In this document: one piece after another, positions 9,678 to 16,901 of the stretch
Numbering within the stretch: the first letter of the stretch is position 1
Layout: each line of letters begins with the position of its first letter
DNA from: Woeseia sp034521225
GTDB lineage: Bacteria > Pseudomonadota > Gammaproteobacteria > Steroidobacterales > Woeseiaceae
Direction of reading: 5' to 3'
Length of the DNA stretch: 64,000 bases
NCBI GenBank assembly: GCA_034521225.1
Contig: JAXHMR010000002.1
Location: forward strand, 1-64,000
The notes under the pieces: generated by a model
Databases searched by the model: none
Told to the model about the DNA's origin: nothing
The model's input: the letters and a program-made list of their open reading frames with translations, nothing else
Translations under genes and position numbers: made by a program

Positions 9678-10696
9678 TCAGGCGGCGAGCAGAACATCCT
9701 CGCCCTGATGGCGAAAATACTGCAGTGTCGATCGAATTTGCTCCGCCGCACTGTTAACGCGCACCACCTGCGACCGGAACTCCTGTGCGTTCTTTAGTCC
9801 GCTGCAATACCAAGTCAGGTGTTTGCGAGCGATTCGCACGCCGGCTTCGTCCCCGTAAAACCGGTACAGGTCGCTAAAGTGGTCGAGCATGATAGCACGC
9901 ACATCTTTTTTTCTAGCGGCGGCGGCGCTTTTCCGGTCGCAAAAAAATAATTCAGGTCACGAAAGATCCAGGGCCGTCCCTGTGCGCCGCGCCCGATCAT
10001 GACGGCGTCGGCTGAGGTTATACGCAATACCTCAAGCGACTTCTCTGAAGTGCTTATATCTCCATTGGCAATGACAGGAATTCGCACCGCGTTTTTTATT
10101 TCGGCGATCGTGTCGTATTCGGCATGGCCCTTGAATCGGCACGCGCGCGTACGGCCATGCACCGCAAGCGCACTGATGCCGGCCGCTTCAGCGATTTGCG
10201 CAATGCGTGCGCCATTCCTGTGCGCCGGCGCAGGGCCGGTGCGTATCTTCAATGTCACCGGGACATTTACTGCCGCTGTCACTGCATCCAGTATGCGCCG
10301 CACCAGGTCTTCATCGCCGAGCAATGCCGAGCCAGCCAGGCGGCTGCAGACCTTCTTGGCGGGACAACCCATATTGATGTCAATGATATCGGCGCCGCGC
10401 GCCGCGCACCGGCGGGCGGCTTCAGCCATCTGCAACGGCTCGGCCCCGGCTATTTGCACGACGCGCGGTGCGTCATCGGCATCCATATCAAGGCGGTGCC
10501 TCGATTTCGCCGTGTGCCACAGCCTTGTATCAGCCGTTGTCATCTCCGAGGTCGCCATAGCTGCGCCAAACCGCCGGCACAGGCGGCGAAACGGCGCGTC
10601 CGTGATGCCGGCCATGGGCGCGAGTACGAAACGGCCGGGAAGGTTATGTGGACCGATATGCAATGTCTTGGGACCTGGGGCAGGACAGGGGCGCAT
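9678..10696 (-). CDS. dusB: tRNA-dihydrouridine synthase DusB (one frameshift)
   Basis: FMN-dependent reductase making dihydrouridine in the tRNA D-loop. Start MRPCPAPGPKTLHIG (ATG 10696), then LAPMAGITDAPFRRLCRRFGA, QIAGAEPLQMAEAARRC, IDINMGCPAKKVCSRLAGSALL (catalytic Cys region), VTLKIRTG and AVMIGRGAQGRPWIF. A frameshift near 9910 moves to the frame with MRAIMLDHFSDLYRFYGDEAGVRIARKHLTWY, the conserved C-terminal helical domain, ending at 9678. Combined about 339 residues. The start lies just inside the intergenic region after the zinc-ribbon gene. Confidence 0.93.
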
Positions 10697-10719
10697 TGTA
10701 TGCGAGATGTCCGGGTTAA

Positions 10720-12567
10720 TCAGTCGCGGAATGCCTCGATTGCGCAACGCAATTGTTCGCCGGCGAACGGGTAGCAGACATTGAGCTTGAAACCGGTCGC
10801 GGCCGCGGACGGCGATGCAACGGTGATCACCGCCGTGAAGGCGTCGCCCGGTGCAACAGGCCCGTTCGTCCCGCTACTTTCCGGAAGGTAGTCCGCCGGT
10901 TCAAGGACGCGGCTGCCGATGATTTCCTCGTAACGATCGGTGAGCGATACGTGTACCAGCGGCAATGGCAATGGCTGCGCGGAGCTATTGGCGATGCGCG
11001 AGCGGATCGTGAGTATTTCGTCGGCCGCATCGGCACTGCCACTTGTTGATTCAAACTGCCAGCCGCGGACGTTCCACTCAGGCATCACTGCTTTGCCGAG
11101 CGCGCGGTAGAGCGGGCCGATCACCTGGTCAAACGATTGCCAGGTGGCCAGCGTCGCGCGATTGGCATGCACCAGTTGCAGCCCAAGCAGGAGGCCCAGC
11201 ACGACAACAGCGGCCACGCGCGGCCACATGCTGGCGGGCTCCGTTGGCTCATCACCACCAGCACTTTCCGTGGATGTTACGGAGCCGCTTTCCAGCGACG
11301 CGACAGCGATGGCGCCCGCATCCGACGCCCTGCTGTCGTCCTCGTCCTCGTCGTCGTCTTCTGTGTCGCGGATCGAATCGCCTTCCATGACGATCGTTTC
11401 GAACAGGCCGCTGGCGCCGGAATCCGGCTGGCGATACCGGCCGCTCTGCGATTCACTGCCTTCGGCTACTGCGCGCAACAGGTCCTGGTCGATCTGCAAA
11501 TTGATCGACGCCTGCTCGTCATCGTCGCCGTGATCAGTACCTGAGGCTGCTTCCGCAAGTGCGGCGTCGAGTTGTTGTTCGGCAGCGGCTTCAAACGATG
11601 CGTCGCCCGGCTGCACGGTATCCGGGCTGGTATCGTCTACCAGCATCCAGTTGCCCGTGCGTTGCGCCTCTGCGGCCGCCGTATCCGGGTCCGCCGTGCC
11701 GCTGTCCGTCGCGGCAGCCGCTGTCAGATCGTCTTCACCGGCCTCGCCGGCAATTGCCGGGCCATCCCCCTCCCCCTCCCTGGCGCCGCCGCCAGCGGAA
11801 TTGTCAGGGCGGTCTGTGGCGACTTCCTCGAGCAGCGCCTGCCAGTCGTCCGGTTCGCCGAGGGCCAGGTCCACCTGCAGGTCGTCCGCCACCGGTGGCG
11901 GCTGCCAGTCTTCCTCCCGGCGCCCGGGCGTCGCGTCTGCCGCGTCGCTGCCGCTCTGCTCCGCCTCGTCGTCGGGCAGCGGCGTGTTGTCGTCGTAACG
12001 GATTTCCCCGGCGGACCGATGGGCGCGCTGTTCGTCCGGATCGCCATCCTGTTCGAGTTCCAGGTGGGCCTGTGCCTGCCTGTCGTCGTCCTCAGGTGCC
12101 GGCGTTTCTTCGCCGGCTTCTTCTCGCATGTCGAAATTGCGTGTGTCGCCAGCCTCGTCGTCCGGGTTGTCGGCGTTGTCATCGTCACCGGCGGCGAAAT
12201 GCCAGCGTACCGACCCGGTGGCGTCAGGGTCTGGCGCAGGAGCGTCATCATCCGTGCCGACGTCATCCCCTGGCTCATCGTCGGCATCGAACACGCGCCA
12301 CTCGACGCCGGTGTCCTCGATGCGTATCTCATCCGGGCCAGCGAGTTCGTCCAGTGATTTCAGCAGCTCTTCGCTTTGCTCGACAAAACGCTGCCGCACG
12401 CCGGTCGCGCCGATTTCCGGCTCGTCACCGGTGGCTTCGTCGTGCAGATGCTCGATCGCGTCAAATACATGGGAGCAGCCGCCACAGCGCACGCGCCCGT
12501 GGGCCTTGCGCAGCACCGTGACGGTGACGCGAAAAGCAGTACGGCATTCGGGGCACTTTGTATACAC
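10720..12567 (-). CDS. zinc-ribbon / DUF3426 membrane protein with long acidic linker
   Basis: 615-residue protein of unknown function. An N-terminal MJ0042-type zinc ribbon (MYTKCPECRTAFRV...VRCGGCSHVF; cysteines about 5, 8, 28, 31) is followed by some 380 residues rich in Asp, Glu, Ala and Gly and of low complexity. One transmembrane segment (VAAVVVLGLLLGLQLVHA, about residue 450) leads into a C-terminal DUF3426 domain with SRIANSSAQPLPLPLVHVSL and GDAFTAVITV. This architecture between prmA and dusB occurs in other gammaproteobacteria, normally with a shorter linker. The topology suggests a cytoplasmic zinc ribbon and acidic arm with a periplasmic DUF3426 domain. Function not assigned. Confidence 0.8.
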   Translation of the reverse strand: MYTKCPECRTAFRVTVTVLRKAHGRVRCGGCSHVFDAIEHLHDEATGDEPEIGATGVRQRFVEQSEELLKSLDELAGPDEIRIEDTGVEWRVFDADDEPGDDVGTDDDAPAPDPDATGSVRWHFAAGDDDNADNPDDEAGDTRNFDMREEAGEETPAPEDDDRQAQAHLELEQDGDPDEQRAHRSAGEIRYDDNTPLPDDEAEQSGSDAADATPGRREEDWQPPPVADDLQVDLALGEPDDWQALLEEVATDRPDNSAGGGAREGEGDGPAIAGEAGEDDLTAAAATDSGTADPDTAAAEAQRTGNWMLVDDTSPDTVQPGDASFEAAAEQQLDAALAEAASGTDHGDDDEQASINLQIDQDLLRAVAEGSESQSGRYRQPDSGASGLFETIVMEGDSIRDTEDDDEDEDDSRASDAGAIAVASLESGSVTSTESAGGDEPTEPASMWPRVAAVVVLGLLLGLQLVHANRATLATWQSFDQVIGPLYRALGKAVMPEWNVRGWQFESTSGSADAADEILTIRSRIANSSAQPLPLPLVHVSLTDRYEEIIGSRVLEPADYLPESSGTNGPVAPGDAFTAVITVASPSAAATGFKLNVCYPFAGEQLRCAIEAFRD

Positions 12568-12573
12568 GCTTTC

Positions 12574-13452
12574 CTAGTCCCGCAGTCTTCGGCCGCTTAG
12601 CCGGACCCACCCATCCTTGTTTGCCGGCGGCTCAAATTCAATGTGGCGGCGGTAGGCCTCAGCCACGGCGCTCGCCTGCGCTGCTAGGATACCGGAAAGC
12701 GCGAGCCGACCGTCACAAGTGAGGCGTGCACTGAGCCAGCCGGCACTGTCCCTGAGCGGTGCCGCCAGGATATTCGCGAGAACGACGTCAAACTGATCAT
12801 CAATGCCCTCCGGACGCATTGCAAGTTGCAGGCCGACGCCATTGCGCCGCGCGTTGCTGGCAGTCGCCGTCAATGCCTGCGGATCTATGTCGATGCCAAC
12901 GGCACTGCGGGCGCCCAGCTTGAGCGCGGCGATGGCGAGGATCCCTGAGCCGCAGCCGAAATCAAGCACCCGCTTGCCCGCGAGATCGAGCCCTTCCAGC
13001 CACTCTAGGCACAGCGCCGTTGTCGGGTGCGTGCCGGTACCGAATGCGAGGCCCGGGTCGAGTTCCACAATGACGGCATCACCGGAATCGGGCCGCATGC
13101 CGGCCGGGCAAACCCACAACCGCTCACCAAACTGCATCGGGCCGAAGTCCTTCAGCCATTCGCGCTCCCAGGGACGGTCGGCCAGCACTTCGACGCGGTG
13201 TGCGGGCATTTCCTCCAGCGCGAAGGTGCTGACCAGGTCAGCGCGTAAAGCGTCGAAGTCAGTATCCGGCGCGAACAGGCCGGCAATGCGTGTCGCCGGC
13301 CACAGCGGTGTTTCACCGCGGCCCGGCTCGAGTACCGGGTCATCGCCGGCATCGCTCAGCGTGACCGCCTGCGCGCCGTGCCGCTCGAGCACTACCTCAA
13401 CCGGTTCGGCGGGGAGTTGTCCGAGTTCCATGATGAATTGGCGCCAGTCCAT
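12574..13452 (-). CDS. prmA: ribosomal protein L11 methyltransferase PrmA
   Basis: SAM-dependent methyltransferase modifying ribosomal protein L11. 292 residues, normal length. The N-terminal substrate domain has WEREWLKDFGPMQFGERLWVCP; the catalytic domain has VIVELDPGLAFGTGTHPTTALCLEWLE, the SAM loop VLDFGCGSGILAIAALKLGA, and DVVLANILAAPLRD (NxxxxP-type motif). Intact. Its upstream side (13453-13922) is filled with palindromic repeats that separate it from accC. Confidence 0.96.
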   Translation of the reverse strand: MDWRQFIMELGQLPAEPVEVVLERHGAQAVTLSDAGDDPVLEPGRGETPLWPATRIAGLFAPDTDFDALRADLVSTFALEEMPAHRVEVLADRPWEREWLKDFGPMQFGERLWVCPAGMRPDSGDAVIVELDPGLAFGTGTHPTTALCLEWLEGLDLAGKRVLDFGCGSGILAIAALKLGARSAVGIDIDPQALTATASNARRNGVGLQLAMRPEGIDDQFDVVLANILAAPLRDSAGWLSARLTCDGRLALSGILAAQASAVAEAYRRHIEFEPPANKDGWVRLSGRRLRD

Positions 13453-13524
13453 GTTGGTTGGTTGTGTCCCTGCTTTGGCTTCTTGTTAGCAATGGACCGC
13501 GGTTTATCAATGGACCGCTTCCGC

Positions 13525-13628
13525 CGCACCGGTACCCCCTGCGGGGAAGGTCCTCGGGGGAATGGCTCCCTTCGGTCCGCTTTGTCTCCGCAAAGACCTC
13601 CCCACAGGGGGTACCGGCGCTCCTCTGA
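13525..13628. repeat. palindromic dispersed element, copy 1
   Basis: About 100-bp imperfect palindrome. Left arm from 13525 (GCACCGGTACCCCCTGCGGG) and right arm ending near 13620 (CACAGGGGGTACCGGCGC) pair over roughly 25 bp around a central core at 13560-13583. That 24-base core is identical to 42706-42729 in copy 2. The arms have diverged but kept complementarity, as expected for a selected hairpin. It lies between accC and prmA on the same strand, so it is not simply a convergent-gene terminator. No transposase is linked. Confidence 0.75.
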
Positions 13629-13669
13629 GGCGGCTGGAAACAACGGTTGGTGCCACTGGCACAATCGAG

Positions 13670-13919
13670 GGATTATTCATGAACGGCACATTGATCGGGG
13701 CGGAGGCGCGCCCCGGGGAGGGCTTTTCAGGGCTCGTGCCGGACAGGGACGTCCGGCACAGTAGGCGTACAGGGACGCATGTCACAGCGTCCCTGAAAAG
13801 CCCTCCCGGGGTGCGCTCCTGGCTTACCACCACAGCAAAACGTTCATGATTAATGCGGGCCGCCCAACCCCGGGCTGCGCCTCCGCTGACCGCCGCACTA
13901 AAACGTTCATGAATAATCC
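13670..13919. repeat. 250-bp element bounded by 16-bp perfect terminal inverted repeats
   Basis: GGATTATTCATGAACG at 13670-13685 is exactly inverted at 13904-13919 (CGTTCATGAATAATCC). A third, slightly diverged copy occurs at 13841-13856. The 24-base blocks at 13837-13860 and 13900-13923 are near-identical direct repeats, and the last one touches the accC stop codon (13923-13925). Inside sits the 118-bp compound palindrome described separately. The structure resembles a miniature inverted-repeat element without coding capacity. No target-site duplication is evident. Confidence 0.6.
13702..13819. repeat. compound palindrome able to form a three-way junction
   Basis: The outer arms 13702-13732 and 13790-13819 pair almost perfectly (shared AGGGCTTTTCAGGG plus a CGCCCCGGG-type segment, two gaps and one mismatch). 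Within them are two separate hairpins: GTGCCGGAC / GTCCGGCAC (about 13736-13758) and CAGGGACGC / GCGTCCCTG (about 13770-13795, the latter abutting the outer arm). The result is a Y- or clover-like fold in either strand or in transcript. It lies inside the TIR-bounded element between accC and prmA. Confidence 0.6.
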
Positions 13920-13922
13920 GGG

Positions 13923-15267
13923 CTAGATTCCCAGCCTTTTTTCCAGGTAGTGAATGTCGGTGCCGCCTTTCTGGAAGGCGGCGTGCTGGAAGATTTCCTG
14001 GTGCAGCGGGATGTTGGTCTTGATGCCTTCGATGACTGCTTCGGTCAATGCGTTGCGCATGCGTGCGATGGCCGTCGGGCGGTCGTTGCCGTGCGTGATG
14101 ATCTTGCCGATCATCGAGTCGTAGTTGGGCGGTACGCGGTAGCCGCTGTAGATATGGCTGTCGACGCGCACGCCGGGACCGCCCGGCGCGTGCGACAGGT
14201 CGGATGACGCCGGGCGAGGGCATGAAGGTTTTCGGGTCCTCGGCATTGATGCGGCATTCGACGGCATGGCCGCGAACGACGATGTCGCTCTGGCTGACGC
14301 TCAGTTTTTCGCCGCTGGCGATGCGAATCTGCTCCCTGACGATATCTACCCCGGTGACAAGCTCCGTGACCGGATGCTCGACCTGCAGTCGCGTGTTCAT
14401 TTCAATGAAGTAGAACTCATCGTTTTCGTACAGGAACTCGAACGTGCCGGCATTGCGATAGCCCATTTCAAGGCAGGCCTTGGCGCAGCGTTCGCCGATA
14501 CGATTGCGTTGTTCGTCAGTAATGCCCGGTGCCGGAGCCTCTTCGACGACTTTCTGGTGACGCCTCTGCATCGAGCAGTCGCGTTCGCCAAGGTGCACGG
14601 CGTTGCCGTGGTTGTCAGCCAGGACCTGGATCTCGATATGCCGCGGCTTTTCGAGAAACTTCTCCATGTATACCGTTTCAACGCCGAAGGCGGCACGCGC
14701 CTCGGACTGCGTAACGTTAATCGCATTGACCAGCGACGCTTCAGAGTGCACGACGCGCATGCCGCGGCCACCACCGCCGGCCGCGGCCTTGATGATGATC
14801 GGGTAGCCGATGTTCCGGGCAAGGCGCAGGTTCTCATCGGCATCGTCGCCCAGTGGCCCGTCCGATCCCGGCACGCACGGCACGCCGGCGGCCTTCATCG
14901 CGCGAATGGCCGATACCTTGTCACCCATCAGCCGTATCGAATCGGCTGGCGGGCCAATGAAAATGAATCCGCTGGATTCGACGCGCTCGGCAAAGTCTGC
15001 GTTCTCCGACAGGAAGCCGTAACCGGGGTGAATGGCGACCGAGTCCGTGACTTCGGCGGCGCTGATTATGGCTGGCATATTCAGGTAGCTTTCGGACGAC
15101 GGAGGCGGTCCGATACAAACCGTTTCGTCGGCCAGCAATACGTGCTTTAAGTTGTTGTCGGCGGTCGAATGCACGGCGACCGTTTTGATGCCCATTTCGC
15201 GGCACGCGCGCAGAATACGGAGCGCGATCTCGCCGCGATTGGCGATAACTATTTTGCCTATGATCAT
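13923..15267 (-). CDS. accC: biotin carboxylase subunit AccC of acetyl-CoA carboxylase (one frameshift)
   Basis: ATP-dependent carboxylation of biotin on AccB, the first committed step of fatty-acid synthesis. Start MIIGKIVIANRGEIALRILRA; then HPGYGFLSENADFAE, IIKAAAGGGGRGMRVV (ATP-grasp loop), EKFLEKPRHIEIQVLAD, ERDCSMQRRHQKVVEEAP and FIEMNTRLQVEHPVTE. A frameshift near 14205, just after FMPSPGVI, moves to the frame with LSHAPGGPGVRVDSHIYSGYRVPPNYDSMIGKI and the C-terminus HYLEKRLGI, stopping at 13923. Combined about 448 residues, normal. Follows accB by 12 bases. The gene is essential, so the break is taken as a sequencing error. Confidence 0.94.
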
Positions 15268-15279
15268 CAGTGTGCCCGC

Positions 15280-15757
15280 TTACTCGCCGCCACGCTGGTC
15301 GATGACGAACAGCACCTGGCCGTACTCGACCGGGTCGCCGTTCTGCACCCGAACGGACTTGATGACGCCGGAGACTTCCGATTCGATCTGGTTCATCATT
15401 TTCATCGCTTCAACGATACACAGCGTGTCGCCGGCCTTGATACTGTCGCCGACCTGTACGAACGGCGGCGAACCGGGGATGAAGACGAGTAAAACGTGCC
15501 GACCATCGGCGCCTTCACCTTGTGCCCCGTTTCTTCGGCTCGGCGGGTGCGGCCGGTGCTGCTGACGGCGCCGGGCTCCCGGCGTGTGCCGGCTGAGGCG
15601 CCTGCATCGCAGGTTGCGGTGCCATGCTGAGGGCCGGAGCGGCGCCTTGCGCATAGCGTGAGATGCGCACCGATTCCTCGCCTTCCTTGATCTCGATTTC
15701 TGCGATTCCGGATTCATCGAGCAGTTCGATGAGTTTCTTGACCTTGCGTATATCCAT
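15280..15757 (-). CDS. accB: biotin carboxyl carrier protein AccB (frameshifts)
   Basis: Carries the biotin carboxylated by AccC. N-terminus MDIRKVKKLIELLDESGIAE followed by EIKEGEESVRISRY, then a Pro/Ala-rich linker. Two single-base indels near 15500-15545 break the sequence expected to read GHKVKAPMVGTFYSSSSPG. After them the biotinyl domain reads PPFVQVGDSIKAGDTLCIVEAMKMMNQIES, with the biotinylated lysine in EAMKM, and ends at 15280. Span about 158 residues, normal. The start ATG 15757 is preceded by GGGGGA, a plausible ribosome binding site. As given, the upstream aroQ frame runs into it without a stop (see findings). Confidence 0.92.
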
Positions 15758-16210
15758 TATTTTCCCCCGGCGCTGCCGATCTGATCTTGATGCAGCCAAC
15801 AGCGCCAGTTCGTACCCTAAAGCGCCGAGACCGAACAGGCAGCCCGCGGCAATGTCACTGAAATAACTGTGATGGCGAAAAGTCTCGCGACTGAAAATGT
15901 TGCTCAGGTGGATCTCTATAAATGGCACTGATACGGACAGCAACGCGTCGCGCATGGCAATACTGCTGTGCGTAAAAGCTGCTGGATTCAGTAATATAAA
16001 ACTGACGCCGTCGTCCGGGCAGTGCTGAATACGGTCGACGAGCTCGTGCTCGGCATTGCTCTGGAAGCACAGCAAGTCATGTCCCAGTGATCGTGCCTGC
16101 TCCGTAAGGCGTGACTCGATGCCGGCCAGATTCGCGCGGCCGTAGACGTCGACTTCGCGGCTGCCCAGCAGGTTCAGGTTGGGGCCGTTTAAGAGCAAAA
16201 TCGTCGCCAT
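15757..16210 (-). CDS. aroQ: type II 3-dehydroquinate dehydratase AroQ
   Basis: Shikimate-pathway dodecameric dehydratase. Start MATILLLNGPNLNLLGSREV (ATG 16210). Family motifs are LLCFQSNAEHELVDRI, FILLNPAAFTHSSIAMRDAL (NPxAxTH), FIEIHLSNIFSRETFRHHSYFSDIAAG (catalytic HLSN region and RHHS) and GLGALGYELAL. The body is about 150 residues, so the natural end should be near the accB start. In the sequence as given there is no in-frame stop and the frame continues into accB; removing one base from the GGGGGAAAA run would create TAA overlapping the accB ATG by one base. The end coordinate here is therefore inferred. Confidence 0.9.
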
Positions 16211-16313
16211 CGTCGTGATTGCCTGCCAGATTGCCGAAGATGGCGGCAATTCTAACCTTTTTCAGGGTAGATAAAGCAAATCGAAATGACAGGCAGGGCC
16301 GGCCAGAACGCTG

Positions 16314-16901
16314 TCACAGCATCCGGAGTGCTTCGCGCGCGCCGGCTATGTTGGTGTCGCCGCGCTCGAGGCGCGCCAGTTCCGCGATGATTGTGTCGAT
16401 GTGCTCGGCAACGATTTCGCCCATGTGCGCCGCGAGCATCGTGCCGTCGGGGGCTACGACCAGCGTGAACGGCAGCCCGACAAAGCTGACGCCGGAGGAT
16501 TCCGCCACGGCCATCGCATCCTCCTGGCCGACCAGTATCGGGTAGTTGAAATCCGCTTCCGCCGCATAAGCGCGCACGTCTTCCTCGAAATCGACGGCGA
16601 TGCCAATGACTTGCAGATTGTCGGCCCCATACTCCGCCTGCGTTGCTTTCAGCAGCGGAATTTCGCGCCGGCATGGCGCACACCACGTGGCCCAGAAGTT
16701 GACCAGCCGCGCCTTGCCGGCCCATTCGTCCGCGGAGCGTTCATTGCCATCGAGGTCGGACAATGTGAATTGCAATGTCTGGCTGGCACTCGCTGGCATT
16801 GCGGGTGCCGCCGGGGGCGCCGGTTGCAGTGTCGTGCGCACCAGATAGCCCGCCGCCAGCGCCGCAATCAGCAGCACTGCAATCAAGTATGTCCGTTTCA
16901 T
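16314..16901 (-). CDS. TlpA-family membrane-anchored thioredoxin-like protein
   Basis: 195 residues: one N-terminal signal anchor (TYLIAVLLIAALAAGYLV), then a periplasmic thioredoxin fold with active site WCAPC (W73-C77) inside LVNFWATWCAPCRREIPLL. The cis-Pro loop is VGLPFTLVVAPDG. The central insert QVIGIAVDFEEDVRAY is typical of TlpA/ResA. Its start overlaps the dsbD stop (ATGA), so DsbD is its likely electron donor. Probable role is periplasmic disulfide reduction, e.g. cytochrome c maturation or thiol repair; the substrate is not known. Confidence 0.88.
   Translation of the reverse strand: MKRTYLIAVLLIAALAAGYLVRTTLQPAPPAAPAMPASASQTLQFTLSDLDGNERSADEWAGKARLVNFWATWCAPCRREIPLLKATQAEYGADNLQVIGIAVDFEEDVRAYAAEADFNYPILVGQEDAMAVAESSGVSFVGLPFTLVVAPDGTMLAAHMGEIVAEHIDTIIAELARLERGDTNIAGAREALRML

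Noticed and set aside
11559..12521. Arg/Pro-rich plus-strand frame
   Set aside because: Antisense to the acidic linker of the zinc-ribbon protein; the complement of Asp/Glu codons yields such composition.
13392..13664. Short minus-strand ORF over the palindrome (NKADRREPF-type)
   Set aside because: The same peptide arises from the copy at 42.7 kb because the DNA repeat is shared, not because a protein is conserved.
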